Counted from the first letter of the stretch, positions 7,216 through 16,536 are shown. The stretch: 64,000 nt of DNA from Nocardiopsis alborubida (GCF_012396365.1 NZ_JAAXPG010000014.1:124001-188000); one strand, 5' to 3'. Made by a program: numbers and translations. Notes: generated from the letters alone by a model not told the origin.

Positions 7216-9137
7216 GCACCGCACAGGACACCGCACCGCACACCCGGGCCGCGCCGGAACCGGAGACCGGGCGCGCGGCCTCCCCGCTCGGCGTCCTCCT
7301 GGAACCCGTCAGGGGGCGCGTCCGCGCGGCCGTGCTCCTCCAGGGCCTGGCCGGCGCGCTCAGCCTCGTCCCCCTGATCTGCCTGGCCGAGGCGGCCGCC
7401 GCGCTGCTCGCCGACGGGCCGACCGACACCGCCCTGGTGTGGACGCTGGTCGCGGTCGCGCCGGCCGGAGCGGTCGCCGCCCTGGCCGCGGGCACCGCCT
7501 CCACCCTGGTCGGCCACCTGGCCGACAACGACATGCAGCTGTCCGTGCGACGCGCCCTGGCCCGCCACCTGGGGAGGGTCCCGTTGGGATGGTTCTCCGG
7601 CCGCGGTTCGGGCCGGGTCAAGAAGGCCCTGCACGACGACATCGAGGACGTCCACTCCCTGGTCGCCCACACCCTGCCCGACCTGGCCGCCGTCGTGGCG
7701 GTCCCCGCCGTCGCCCTGGCCTACCTCGCCCTCGTGGACTGGCGCCTGACCCTGGTCGCGGTGCTGCCGGTGGCCGCGGGCGCGCTGCTGTTCGCGCGGG
7801 CCATGGCCGGGTCGATGCACAAGATGGCCGAGTACGCCGAGGCGATGGGCGCGATCAACACCGCGGCCGTGGAGTTCGTCGACGGCATCCAGGTGGTCAA
7901 GCACTTCAACGGGCACCGCAGGGCCCACGAGCGCTTCACCCGGGCCGCCGACGCCTTCGCGGACTTCTTCGTCTCCTGGTCGCGCGCCACCACCCCGGCC
8001 ACGGTCGCCTCCTTCCTGCTGCTGTCGGCGCCCACGGTCACCGTCACCGTGGTGGCGGCGGGGGCGGGCTTCGCCGCCCTGGGGTGGAGCGAACCCGTCT
8101 CGGTGGTGGCCTTCGCCCTGCTGACCCCGGCGCTGTGCGCGCCGATGAACGTGATCGGCTCACGGGTGCAGCAGATCCAGACGGCGAGGGCCGCCGCAGG
8201 ACGGGTCCGCGACCTGCTCGCCACCCCGCCCCTGCCCGAGGGCTCCGGCGGGGGACCGGGGGGCGCCCGCGTGGTCTTCGACGGAGTGCGCTTCGCCTAC
8301 CCGGCCCAGGACGGCGCCGAGGCGGGCGAGGAGGTCCTGCGCGGCGTGGACCTGGTGCTGGAACCGGGCACCGTGACCGCGCTGGTCGGCCCGTCCGGTG
8401 CGGGCAAGACCACCCTGGCCACCCTGCCCGCGCGTTTCGCCGACGTCACCGCCGGATCGGTGACCGTGGGCGGTGCGGACGTGCGCGACGTCCCCACCGG
8501 GGAGCTGTACCGCACGGTCGGCTTCGTGTTCCAGGACGTGCGGCTGCTGAGGGAGACCGTGGCCGACAACATCGCCATGGGCCGTCCCGGGGCGACCCGT
8601 GGGGAGGTGGAGGAGGCCGCGCGCGCCGCGCGCGTCGCCGAGCGGATCGAGGCGCTGCCGCGCGGCTACGACTCCGTGGTGGGCGAGGACGCCGACCTGT
8701 CCGGCGGCGAGGCCCAGCGGGTCTCCATCGCCCGCGCCCTGCTCGCCGACACCCCCGTGCTGGTCCTGGACGAGGCCACCGCCGCCGTGGACCCGGTGTC
8801 GGAGGCGGCCATCCAGGACGCCCTCAGCGAACTGGCCCGGGGCCGCACGGTCCTGGTGATCGCGCACCGGCTGAGCACCGTGGCCGGGGCCGACCTCATC
8901 GCGGTCATGGACGAGGGACGCGTGGTGGAGCGCGGCACCCACGGCGAGCTGCTGGCGCGCGGCGGCCGGTACGCCGACCTGTGGCGCGCCCAGCACCCGG
9001 ACGCCGGTGACGGGGACGCCGGTGACGACGGAGCCCGGGGCGGAGCCGCACGCGGCGGGGGCACGCCCCACGCAGACGCCCGCGGGGGCGGCGCGTCCGA
9101 GGGGGACGCACGAGACGAACCGGGAGAAGACCAGTGA
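7212..9137 (+). CDS. ABC half-transporter, IrtA/YbtP-like
   Basis: The 641-aa protein has a six-helix exporter-type membrane domain (residues about 30-310) fused to an ATPase with Walker A GPSGAGKTTL, signature LSGGEAQRVS, Walker B VLVLDEAT and H-loop AHRLS. The membrane-domain motif KKALHDDIEDVHSLVAHTLPD is typical of the IrtA/YbtP group, which are exporter-fold proteins that import metal-siderophore complexes. The C-terminal 50 residues are a Gly/Asp-rich tail. The ATG overlaps the small upstream gene and the stop overlaps the next gene, so the three are co-translated. A heterodimer with the next product is expected. Confidence 0.85.
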   Translation: MSTAQDTAPHTRAAPEPETGRAASPLGVLLEPVRGRVRAAVLLQGLAGALSLVPLICLAEAAAALLADGPTDTALVWTLVAVAPAGAVAALAAGTASTLVGHLADNDMQLSVRRALARHLGRVPLGWFSGRGSGRVKKALHDDIEDVHSLVAHTLPDLAAVVAVPAVALAYLALVDWRLTLVAVLPVAAGALLFARAMAGSMHKMAEYAEAMGAINTAAVEFVDGIQVVKHFNGHRRAHERFTRAADAFADFFVSWSRATTPATVASFLLLSAPTVTVTVVAAGAGFAALGWSEPVSVVAFALLTPALCAPMNVIGSRVQQIQTARAAAGRVRDLLATPPLPEGSGGGPGGARVVFDGVRFAYPAQDGAEAGEEVLRGVDLVLEPGTVTALVGPSGAGKTTLATLPARFADVTAGSVTVGGADVRDVPTGELYRTVGFVFQDVRLLRETVADNIAMGRPGATRGEVEEAARAARVAERIEALPRGYDSVVGEDADLSGGEAQRVSIARALLADTPVLVLDEATAAVDPVSEAAIQDALSELARGRTVLVIAHRLSTVAGADLIAVMDEGRVVERGTHGELLARGGRYADLWRAQHPDAGDGDAGDDGARGGAARGGGTPHADARGGGASEGDARDEPGEDQ

Positions 9138-10873
9138 TCCGGGCCTTCCTCAAGGCACTGGGCCCCGAGCAGGCCGGGCCCATGCGCGCGAGCCTCGCGC
9201 TCACCACCGTCGTCTCGGCCCTCCAGGGTGTGCTGTTCGCCCTCCTGGTGCCCGTGCTGACCCACCTCCTGGGCCCCGACCCGGACCGGGCCTGGCCCTG
9301 GACGGCCGTCCTGCTCGCCGCCACCGCCGTCTACGCGGTCCTGCGCGCGGGCAGCCTGTACCTCAACTTCCGCGTCGGCGGCGCACTCTCGCGGGGCCTG
9401 CACCACCGGCTCGGCGACCACGTCGTCCGCCTGCCCCTGGGATGGTTCACCGGCGGCCGGGTCGGGGAGCTCAACCGCCTCGCCACCGACGGCGTCTCCC
9501 GGGCCACCAGCCTGCCCGTGCACCTGTACCCGCCCCTGGCCGACGCGGTGGTCACCCCCGTCGTCTCGGTCCTGGCCCTGTTCCTGTGGGACTGGCGGAT
9601 CGCACTCGCCGCCGGCGCCTGTCTGCCCCTGCTGTGGATGGTCTTCACCCTGTCCGGCGAGGCGGTGGGGCGCAACGACGCCGCACGCGACGCCGTCACC
9701 GACGAGGCGGCCGACCGGGTGCTGGAGTACGCCCGTGCCCAGCCCGTGCTGCGGGCCTTCGGCCGGACGGACAAGGGCGGCCAGCGTCTCGACGCGGCGC
9801 TGGAGGCCGAGCACGGCGCCGCCCGCCGACTGCTGCTGCGCGCGGTTCCCGCCCTGCTCTGCTACTCCTTCGCCGTGCGGCTCGCCTTCGGCCTGCTCCT
9901 GGTGGCCACCGTGTTCCTCGTGCTCGGCGGCACCCTCGACGCGCCCCTGGCGGTCGCGCTGCTCGTGCTCGCGGCCAGGTTCGTCCACCCCCTGTCCGGC
10001 GCGGCCGACCAGGGGGCCGCGCTGAGGATGGCGACGAACGGGCTCGACCGGATCAACGCCGTCCTGGAGGCGCGTCCCCTCCCCGAACCGGACGTCCCGG
10101 TGCCGCCCCGGGGCGCGGACGTGGAGTTCGACGACGTGTCCTTCTCCTACACACCGGACGGGCCCCGCGTCCTGGACGGTGTCTCCTTCCGGGCCGAACC
10201 CGGGACGCTCACCGCCCTGGTCGGACCCTCGGGTTCGGGCAAGACCACGGTGGCCCGGCTGCTGGCGCGCTTCCACGACGCCGACGCGGGCAGCGTGCGC
10301 CTCGGCGGTGTCGACGTGCGCTCGGTCGGCAGCGAGGAGCTGTCCCGGCGCGTGGCGATGGTCTTCCAGGACGTGTACCTGTTCGACGCGAGCATCGCCG
10401 AGAACGTGCTCCTGGCGGACCCCGGGGCCACGCGCGAGGACCTGGACCGGGTGGCCGTCGCCTCCGGCCTCGACGCGGTGGTGGCCGAGCTCCCCGACGG
10501 CTGGGACACCCGCGTCGGCGAGGGCGGCGCCTCCCTCTCGGGAGGGCAGAAGCAGCGGGTCTCCATCGCCCGCGCCCTGCTCAAGGACGCGCCGGTCGTC
10601 GTCCTGGACGAGGCCTCGGCCGCCCTGGACGCGGAGAACGAGGCGCTGCTGACCGCCACCGCTGTTTCCCTGGCGCGGGAGCGCACGGTGCTCGTCATCG
10701 CGCACCGGCCCGCCACCGTGGCCGCCGCGGACCGGGTGGTCTTCCTCGACGCCGGACGCGTCGCCGAGACCGGGACCCCGGACGGGCTCCTCGCCGCGGG
10801 AGGACGCCACGCCGAGTTCGTCCGTGCGCGGGAGCGGGCCCGGGGCTGGAGGCTGACCGCCGAACCGTCCTGA
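9134..10873 (+). CDS. ABC half-transporter, IrtB/YbtQ-like
   Basis: A GTG start overlaps the previous stop (GTGA). The 579-aa protein repeats the layout of its partner: membrane domain (about 1-300), then an ATPase with Walker A GPSGSGKTTV, signature LSGGQKQRVSIARAL, Walker B VVVLDEAS and H-loop AHRP. The pair would form one heterodimeric transporter in the cytoplasmic membrane. Linkage to zur suggests import of a zinc-metallophore complex, but export of a small molecule cannot be excluded from sequence alone. Repeat copy B follows its stop. Confidence 0.85.
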   Translation: MIRAFLKALGPEQAGPMRASLALTTVVSALQGVLFALLVPVLTHLLGPDPDRAWPWTAVLLAATAVYAVLRAGSLYLNFRVGGALSRGLHHRLGDHVVRLPLGWFTGGRVGELNRLATDGVSRATSLPVHLYPPLADAVVTPVVSVLALFLWDWRIALAAGACLPLLWMVFTLSGEAVGRNDAARDAVTDEAADRVLEYARAQPVLRAFGRTDKGGQRLDAALEAEHGAARRLLLRAVPALLCYSFAVRLAFGLLLVATVFLVLGGTLDAPLAVALLVLAARFVHPLSGAADQGAALRMATNGLDRINAVLEARPLPEPDVPVPPRGADVEFDDVSFSYTPDGPRVLDGVSFRAEPGTLTALVGPSGSGKTTVARLLARFHDADAGSVRLGGVDVRSVGSEELSRRVAMVFQDVYLFDASIAENVLLADPGATREDLDRVAVASGLDAVVAELPDGWDTRVGEGGASLSGGQKQRVSIARALLKDAPVVVLDEASAALDAENEALLTATAVSLARERTVLVIAHRPATVAAADRVVFLDAGRVAETGTPDGLLAAGGRHAEFVRARERARGWRLTAEPS

Positions 10874-10931
10874 CCGAGGCCGACCGGAACCGGTCCGAAG
10901 CGTGCCCGCTCGGACCGGCTGCACCCGCAGT

Positions 10932-11033
10932 GATCTTGTACTTATAGCGAGGTTCGCGTGCCCAAACTCGCTATAAGTACAAGATCATCGCAGGTCAGGC
11001 CCCTTGCGTCGCATCAGGAACGTTTTCGGTCAG
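10932..11033 (+). repeat. dispersed hairpin repeat, copy B
   Basis: A perfect 20-bp inverted repeat (10932-10951 and 10967-10986, 15-base loop) precedes the conserved tail (10987-11033). It lies after the second ABC gene in the same orientation as copy A, so copies A and B bracket the transporter cassette as direct repeats. Where copy A has CCTGTA/TACAGG, this copy has CTTATA/TATAAG: both arms changed together. Confidence 0.85.
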
Positions 11034-11161
11034 CCCCTGTTCGCCCCGGATCCCACCCGCGACGGCACACAGGGGAGCTGCTGTCCAGTGAGCGCGGGAA
11101 GACGGGGGTGCCCGGTCGCTGCCAGGAGGCGGCGGCGGCCGGGCGCTGTTGTGTCTGCTGG

Positions 11162-11407
11162 TCAGCGGGAGAGGGCGGCGGAGAGGAAGCCGCTCCACTC
11201 GGTGGCGGGGAAGGGGAGGTGTCCGGCGTCGGGGTGCTTGGAGTCGCGGACGGCCGCGCCGCAGGGGAGGTCGGCGACCTCCACGCAGTTCTGGCTGGCG
11301 CCGCTGTAGCTGCTCTTCCGGAAGCTGGCGGGGATGTGGGCGACCTCGACGCAGTCTTGGCCGTGCCCGCTGTAGCTGCTCTTCCGGAACTCAAGGTCGG
11401 TGTTCAT
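11162..11407 (-). CDS. DUF397 protein with duplicated motif
   Basis: The 81-aa protein carries two FRKSSYSG...CVEVA units (starting near residues 7 and 29) where most DUF397 proteins have one. At DNA level a 23-bp block is repeated exactly at 11301-11323 and 11367-11389, a 66-bp (22-codon) period, showing a local duplication. DUF397 proteins partner XRE/DUF5753 regulators in the whiJ/abaA-type clusters of actinomycetes. Its ATG overlaps the stop of the regulator (ATGA). Confidence 0.9.
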   Translation of the reverse strand: MNTDLEFRKSSYSGHGQDCVEVAHIPASFRKSSYSGASQNCVEVADLPCGAAVRDSKHPDAGHLPFPATEWSGFLSAALSR

Positions 11408-12267
11408 GGGGTGCCTTCTAGGGACTTGAAGAGGTCAGTGATGACGTCAGCGGATTGCGTGGTGCTCAGGGCAGACCCCTGGACATCGCCGAAGGTAGCA
11501 CTGTGTGCTTCGACCTCATCAAGGTCCTCCAGGAACAGACCATCGGAAGCGGTCTCGATGAACACGATGGGTAGGTCCAGTGGCTCTGGAAAGTTCAGGA
11601 TTGTGAAGGGCGAGCACAAGGCGGCGTGGGAGCCAGCGTTGAAGGGCAGCACCTGGACATCGACGTTGGGAAGTTGGGCCATGTAGAGGAGGTGAGCCAG
11701 TTGTCCTTTGAGGACAGCAGGTCCGCCTATGGTCCTGTGTAGAGCGCCTTCGTCGATGACGGCTCGTAGCCGAGCAGGGCTGTGCCGTGTGAGGATTTCA
11801 CGGCGGGCCATTCGTGCTTCCACCCTTCGCCGCAGCAGGTCCGGGTTCGCATACCGCCCACCCCTCAGTACAGCCTCTGTGTACTCCGGAGTCTGAAGCA
11901 ATCCAGGGATGATCTGGGCCTGGAAGGTCTGGATCAGGGAAGCCTCTGCCTCAAAATCCGGCAGAGCTCTGTCGGTGAAGACTTCTTTGTATTTCGACCA
12001 CCAGCCCCGCTGCCTTGCGTCCTTGGCGAGCGCTTGCATGGTGGCTCGCCTATCGGTGTTGGTGATCTTGTAGAGATCCATCAGTTTGTCTAGATCGGCT
12101 GGACTTATCCGTTTCGTCTCGGTCGTCTCCATCTTGCTGACTTTTCCTGGGCTCCACTTGAAGCGCGCTGCGACCTGCGCGCTTGTGAGCCCGGCGTCCT
12201 CGCGTGCTTTACGGAGCATGGCGGCAAGGCGGCGCAGGCGGAGGGTGGGGCTGTGCTGGATGCTCAT
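11404..12267 (-). CDS. XRE-family regulator with DUF5753 domain (whiJ-type)
   Basis: The 287-aa protein has an N-terminal helix-turn-helix (LTSAQVAARFKWSPGKVSKME) and a long C-terminal DUF5753 region (from GWWSKYKEVF through IQTFQAQIIPGLLQTPEY to PIVFIETAS). This family regulates development and secondary metabolism with a DUF397 partner. GC content is visibly lower than in neighbouring genes, as is common for these mobile regulator clusters. It is co-translated with the DUF397 gene and divergent from the ATP-binding protein at 12492. Confidence 0.9.
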   Translation of the reverse strand: MSIQHSPTLRLRRLAAMLRKAREDAGLTSAQVAARFKWSPGKVSKMETTETKRISPADLDKLMDLYKITNTDRRATMQALAKDARQRGWWSKYKEVFTDRALPDFEAEASLIQTFQAQIIPGLLQTPEYTEAVLRGGRYANPDLLRRRVEARMARREILTRHSPARLRAVIDEGALHRTIGGPAVLKGQLAHLLYMAQLPNVDVQVLPFNAGSHAALCSPFTILNFPEPLDLPIVFIETASDGLFLEDLDEVEAHSATFGDVQGSALSTTQSADVITDLFKSLEGTP

Positions 12268-12491
12268 GGCGACACCTTAACGAAAAGCGATTGCGTAGTG
12301 CACACCTACTTGAAAACTCTACGCGGTAGCGTTACTTTGAAGCAGTGGCCAGTGACTGTCAGATCACACAGGGTTCATGTCGGTCAGGCTACGCCTTGCC
12401 CGTTCCGCGCATCACGGCATCCGTGAGACTCCTCCAACGGGCTCGTGTCACCCCTGTTCTTGTCCTGCTCGTGCCAAGGAGTGTGTTCGTC

Positions 12492-13052
12492 ATGCCCGTA
12501 ACCGCCCCGGCTCCCGTGCCCGCGCTGGGTGAGGCCACGGTCCCGCTGGCCAGCTTCATCCGGCCCGCGCACCGCCACTACTTCACCCGCTGCGCCGAAC
12601 GCCCGAACTACCGTCTGCGCCGCTACGACTTCGCCGGAACCCCGGCCGTCATGCCGCTCGTCCGCGCCTTCCTGGACACCTGCGCCGCCGCCAAGTCCGC
12701 CGACTACCGGTACCTGTTCACCCTGCTCGGCAGCGAACTGGCCAACAACAGCATCCGCCACAGCCTCTCCGGTCGCCCCGGGGGCACCTACACCCTGCTC
12801 GTGCACCGCCGCCGCACCGGGCTGCACCTGTCCTGCCGCGATCGGGGCGGCCTGCATGACAGGGACGCGCGCCTGAAGCCCGACCCCGACGGTTTGAACC
12901 CGTCCGCCGAGTCCGGACGCGGCCTGGCCCTGGTGGACGCCTTCGCCTCCGAGTGGGGCGACAACGGCAACGCCCACTACCGCACGGTCTGGTTCCACCT
13001 GGCCTACGACCTCACCGGAAGCCGCTGGAACTCCGACCACCGAGACGACTGA
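12492..13052 (+). CDS. ATP-binding protein, anti-sigma-factor kinase-like
   Basis: The 186-aa protein has a HATPase fold of the RsbW/SpoIIAB type: N-box ELANNSIRHS, a degenerate G1 region (SCRDRGGLHDRDARL) and G2 ESGRGLALVDAFASEWG. Proteins of this kind sit next to XRE/DUF397 pairs in whiJ/abaA-type clusters. ATG 12492 was chosen because AAGGAG precedes it; an in-frame start at 12345 would fall in the regulator's promoter region. The D-x-G of G1 is altered (DRG), so ATP binding may be weak. Confidence 0.75.
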   Translation: MPVTAPAPVPALGEATVPLASFIRPAHRHYFTRCAERPNYRLRRYDFAGTPAVMPLVRAFLDTCAAAKSADYRYLFTLLGSELANNSIRHSLSGRPGGTYTLLVHRRRTGLHLSCRDRGGLHDRDARLKPDPDGLNPSAESGRGLALVDAFASEWGDNGNAHYRTVWFHLAYDLTGSRWNSDHRDD

Positions 13053-13156
13053 CCTGTCGGTGACATGAGACGGGCCCAGGAGAGCGCGCCAACGCTCTTC
13101 CGGGCCCTGGATCCCCGAAAACCCCTGCATAGCCATACATAAGGAAAGAGGATCTG

Positions 13157-13576
13157 ATGCGTAACCCTATCCCCTCGCCCCGGCGCCCCGACGACTTCCG
13201 CCCCTTCCCGATGCTCCCGCGCCGCACACCGCTCATCGGCCCGACCTGCCCGTCCTGCGACCACCCCTCCTGCCGGACCCGCCGCGCCCAACGGCTTCCC
13301 CGCCTGGGCGGCCACCGCGCCGAGTTCGCCCGCGAGCACGCCCAGGCCGCAGCCGCCCAGGCCCACAACCGCCACCTGGTCATCTGGTGGGGCGAGGCCA
13401 CCCAGTCCTTCTGGATCGCCGCCCCGGCCGGGCTAACCGAGGCCGCCGACATCGACACCCTCCTCCTGGCCCTGCGACCGCACAGCACCCTGGACTCCGA
13501 CCCGCCCGCCGACCGCCCCTGGGTGCAGCCGTTCGCTGCCGTTCTCAGCGGTCTCCGAGGACCTGCGTCGGCCTGA
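13157..13576 (+). CDS. hypothetical protein with Cys cluster
   Basis: A 139-aa protein follows the ATP-binding gene by about 100 bases with a GAAAGAGG ribosome site. An N-terminal CPSCDHPSC motif (near residue 34) could bind a metal. The rest is Ala/Arg/His-rich, with one WWGEATQSFWIAAPAGLTEA segment that looks like a beta-rich core. Small proteins of this kind are common downstream of whiJ-type clusters; I cannot give a function. A small hairpin near 13594-13609 may separate it from the convergent operon. Confidence 0.6.
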   Translation: MRNPIPSPRRPDDFRPFPMLPRRTPLIGPTCPSCDHPSCRTRRAQRLPRLGGHRAEFAREHAQAAAAQAHNRHLVIWWGEATQSFWIAAPAGLTEAADIDTLLLALRPHSTLDSDPPADRPWVQPFAAVLSGLRGPASA

Positions 13577-13713
13577 CCGGGGAGGCGGTGGGGGGTGAGG
13601 CTCCTCACCGCCTTCCCGGCATGTGTGCAACGGGGTCCGCGCCTGGCACAAGCGGCACCCCGGGTTTCCGTCGGAGCGGATCCGGGTGCTGCCCACAGGA
13701 GTCAGACAGGGAG

Positions 13714-14754
13714 TCATCCACGCACCCGGCTCTGGAGCAGAGCGGCAAGAGACTCCAGGTTGTGTGCGGTGGACGTGAACCTGATCAGGCGGTCTCGTTC
13801 GAACACCTTCGCCCGGAGTCCCCCCTCCCGGACGACACCGGCCAGCACGTCCCACCACACACCGTCCACGGAGGCGGTGACGAAGTTGGTGTTCCGGTCG
13901 GAGGCGACCCTGATCCTGTCCGCCTCCTCCAACACGCATGCGATGGCGTTGGTGATACCGAGTACCTGCCGGGCTCTGTCCCGGTTCTCCGCGAGGAAGG
14001 AGGACTCGCCGATGGCATGGCACACGCTGAGCTGGAACAGGTTCAGCGGAAAGTCCGGCTGTAGTCTCCGCAGTTGCCCGAGGACCTCGGGGGCGGCCGC
14101 CATCGCACCGACTCTGGCCCCGGCCAGCGAGTGCGACTTGGACAGGCTCAGGCACTGGAGGACGTTAGGGCGCTCGTAGCGCAGTAGGGCTTCCGCGTCA
14201 GGGTGGAAGAGCGCGTACGTCAGGTCGAGAACCACTAGGCCGACACCTGTGTCGGACAGCCGGTCCAGTTCCGGGGCCGTCCAGGAGGGGCCGACCGGGT
14301 TTCCCGGCGAACCCACCACCACCGCTCGGGCACTCCGGTCGGGCAGGGCGTGCACGTGCCGGACGAGTTCGGAGGGCGCTGTCCGCGCGTCGTAGGTGTG
14401 GTGCTCCGTCCCGAAGGTACGCAGAATGCGGGCATAGCCTGGATAGGAGGGGGCGGGGACGTGGAGCGCCATGCCGCGGTGGTGCGCGTGGAGGAAGGCG
14501 CACCGCAGCGCCTCGGTGCACCCGGAGGTGAGGGCGAGGCGTCCGGACGCCACCCCGAGTGCGTCAGCCAGGTGTTCCGAGGCGTTGACCGGTATGCGCT
14601 CCGGGTACCGGTTCCACGGTTCCTCGACGAGGATGCGGGCGACCCGTTCCTTGAACCGTGCGTCCGCGTCCAGATCCGACTCGGTCAGGTCCACCCCGGG
14701 CACGGGTGGATGTGAGAAGCGCGTGGCAGTGGACGGCCCGGTCGTCTCCTTCAA
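13714..14754 (-). CDS. PLP-dependent aminotransferase, class I/II fold
   Basis: The 346-aa protein has fold-type I aminotransferase landmarks: SPGNPVGP (Asn152), DLTYALF (Asp177, Tyr180) and the PLP Lys206 in SLSKSHSLAGAR. It resembles histidinol-phosphate aminotransferase/threonine-phosphate decarboxylase-type enzymes. The TTG start at 14754 overlaps the exporter stop (TTGA) with GGAGG before it; a longer open frame to 15543 is antisense noise. It is the last gene of the peptide operon. By analogy with MbnN of methanobactin clusters it could transaminate a processed peptide end, which is inference only. Catalytic residues look intact. Confidence 0.8.
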   Translation of the reverse strand: MKETTGPSTATRFSHPPVPGVDLTESDLDADARFKERVARILVEEPWNRYPERIPVNASEHLADALGVASGRLALTSGCTEALRCAFLHAHHRGMALHVPAPSYPGYARILRTFGTEHHTYDARTAPSELVRHVHALPDRSARAVVVGSPGNPVGPSWTAPELDRLSDTGVGLVVLDLTYALFHPDAEALLRYERPNVLQCLSLSKSHSLAGARVGAMAAAPEVLGQLRRLQPDFPLNLFQLSVCHAIGESSFLAENRDRARQVLGITNAIACVLEEADRIRVASDRNTNFVTASVDGVWWDVLAGVVREGGLRAKVFERDRLIRFTSTAHNLESLAALLQSRVRG

Positions 14755-16073
14755 CGCGCCGCCTCCGTCCGGGAGAGGAATCGCCTGGCCGCGTACACCG
14801 TGGACAGGGCGAATCCGGCACGGGCCGCGACCAGGACCAGCCACAGGGACAGCAGGTTCAGGAGCCCGGTCAGGGCCAACAACGCGATCACCGGCAGAGC
14901 GGTGCACCACAGCAGGACGACGAGGCTGCGTACGGTGGCATGGGGTGCGACGACGACCTTGAGCACCGACGACAGGAAACCCGCCCAGGGCTCCATCAGC
15001 AACTGGACGCCCACCAGCCGTACACCCCAGAGCACCATGGGCTCCTGTTCCAGGCCCAGCAGTCCCGCGATCGGGCCGGGGGCGGCCAGGAACAGCAGCG
15101 CGATCGGCCACAGGAGAAGAGCCGTGGACACCGTGAACAGACGCATCCGGCGCCCGTGGTCCTCGGGAGCGCTCTCGACGGTGCGCAGGAGCCGGCCCGC
15201 CACCATGCCGTAGGGCTTGAGCGGAACCACCAGTGTGCGGATGACCGTGATGAAGGCGACGGTGGCGGCGGCCTGGGCCACCGGCAGGGAAGTGGCGATC
15301 TGCGCGACCAGGGCGAAGGTCGCCACCAGCACGAGGACGTCGAACGCCCCTGAGAGGGAACCCGGAACGGAGCGCACCACGCGCGCGGAGAACATACTCC
15401 GGGCACCGGTACGCACGGCCCGGGCGGCGGCGCTCCTCGCCTCCGGTTCGGTGCGCAGCACGGTGCGGACGAGCGTCGCGAGGTCGATCAGGGAGCAGCC
15501 CGCGCCGATCACCGCCAGCGCGACCACCGGTGACGGCTGCCACAGGAACACGGCGACGGCGAGTGCCGCGTAACCGGCGAAGTTCTCCACGCTCGTGCGC
15601 AGGCGCACGCCCTCCTGGCCGGTGACCACCAGGATTCCCCCTGCGGCGTACATCAGGGGAGCGATGAACACGGCCGGAAGGTAGGCGAGGTAGTAGGCGG
15701 CGAACAGGGCGGGGGAGTGCTGGAAGAAGAAGGCGCCGCCGCCCGCCACCAGAGCGGCCGCGGTGAGGAACACGGAGCCGGCCAGCACCACGGCGGCCAG
15801 GGCGGCCGGCTTCTCCGTGTCCCGCAGGAGCGTTTCCCCGCGAAGGCGGGCGACCACGAGGATCTGGTAGGCCGTGCCCAGGGACATGACCACCAGCAGG
15901 AGGGAGAGCGTACTTCCGTAGGACGCCGTGACCTCGGGGCCGTACGCGCCCAGCGCGGAGAAGAAGACCAGGACCCTGGCTCCGGGGAGGAACACGGCCA
16001 GGGCCATCTTCGTGCCGCGCGAAAGGAATTCCTGTGCGGCTCCGCCTTTTCTCTTGGCGGATTCTGTTGACAT
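14751..16073 (-). CDS. MATE/MOP-superfamily exporter
   Basis: The 440-aa protein has about twelve hydrophobic segments and no soluble domain, with the paired six-helix arrangement of MOP (MATE/Wzx-like) flippases. An N-terminal basic stretch (STESAKRKGG) precedes the first helix. It lies between the 151-aa protein and the aminotransferase in the peptide operon, so its likely cargo is the mature peptide. Methanobactin clusters use a MATE exporter, MbnM, in the same role. Sequence alone does not separate MATE from polysaccharide flippase, and no sugar genes are nearby. Confidence 0.75.
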   Translation of the reverse strand: MSTESAKRKGGAAQEFLSRGTKMALAVFLPGARVLVFFSALGAYGPEVTASYGSTLSLLLVVMSLGTAYQILVVARLRGETLLRDTEKPAALAAVVLAGSVFLTAAALVAGGGAFFFQHSPALFAAYYLAYLPAVFIAPLMYAAGGILVVTGQEGVRLRTSVENFAGYAALAVAVFLWQPSPVVALAVIGAGCSLIDLATLVRTVLRTEPEARSAAARAVRTGARSMFSARVVRSVPGSLSGAFDVLVLVATFALVAQIATSLPVAQAAATVAFITVIRTLVVPLKPYGMVAGRLLRTVESAPEDHGRRMRLFTVSTALLLWPIALLFLAAPGPIAGLLGLEQEPMVLWGVRLVGVQLLMEPWAGFLSSVLKVVVAPHATVRSLVVLLWCTALPVIALLALTGLLNLLSLWLVLVAARAGFALSTVYAARRFLSRTEAAR

Positions 16074-16080
16074 GGGTTCT

Positions 16081-16536
16081 TCAGCGTTCCAGGTTGTTGA
16101 TCTGCTCCAGTGTCAGGTTGAACTCACGCTGAAGGAATTGCACGACCGCCCAGTCCTTGGCGGTCTCCGGGGTGAACTCGCCGAAGGTCTCCAGGTAGTC
16201 TGGAACCCATTCCAGGAACTGGGAAACGGCTTTGTGCTTCCCGATGCGCTCTCCGTATTCGGCGAACCCGACACTCTGGTGGTGAATGTAACGCTTGCCG
16301 GGAAGCGATTCGCAGAGGTCCATGTAGAACTTCGTCTGCACGATCATCTCGTGCCAGACCTCGTCCGCCTCGCGGGTGAGCGGAATGAACCGCCCCTTGT
16401 TCACCGAGACGATGTGGAGGAACTTCAGGCACTCGTCGATCTGCCGTTGAACCTCTTCCCGGCTGCGGTCCTCGAAGTGCTCGACCACCAGTTCCCGGTA
16501 TTCGTCCGGTATGTTGACCAGGGCTGCTGTGCTCAC
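16081..16536 (-). CDS. 151-aa His-rich protein, WHxxI...TxxYxxxC...HH motif
   Basis: The central segment (residues 58-87) reads DEVWHEMIVQTKFYMDLC then a short gap to YIHHQ, giving His62, Cys75, His85 and His86 as possible metal ligands. The spacing resembles the glycine-rich-domain-protein-like family (PF07173), whose members are poorly understood. The rest is helical and charged. GTG 16536 has GAGGAGAG upstream. It is the gene directly after the precursor peptide, where the modifying enzyme or leader-binding partner would sit. GC is lower than in neighbours. A catalytic role is inference; a recognition-element role is equally possible. Confidence 0.6.
   Translation of the reverse strand: MSTAALVNIPDEYRELVVEHFEDRSREEVQRQIDECLKFLHIVSVNKGRFIPLTREADEVWHEMIVQTKFYMDLCESLPGKRYIHHQSVGFAEYGERIGKHKAVSQFLEWVPDYLETFGEFTPETAKDWAVVQFLQREFNLTLEQINNLER

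Noticed and set aside
8666-10924. Very long antisense frames (for example 752 codons over the ABC genes)
   Set aside because: They mirror the codon bias of the real plus-strand genes; product sequences are Gly/Arg/Gln-rich without any domain.
13714-15543. 609-codon frame as one aminotransferase fusion
   Set aside because: The part above 14754 is antisense-phase noise over the exporter gene; the TTGA overlap with a ribosome site gives a normal-length enzyme.
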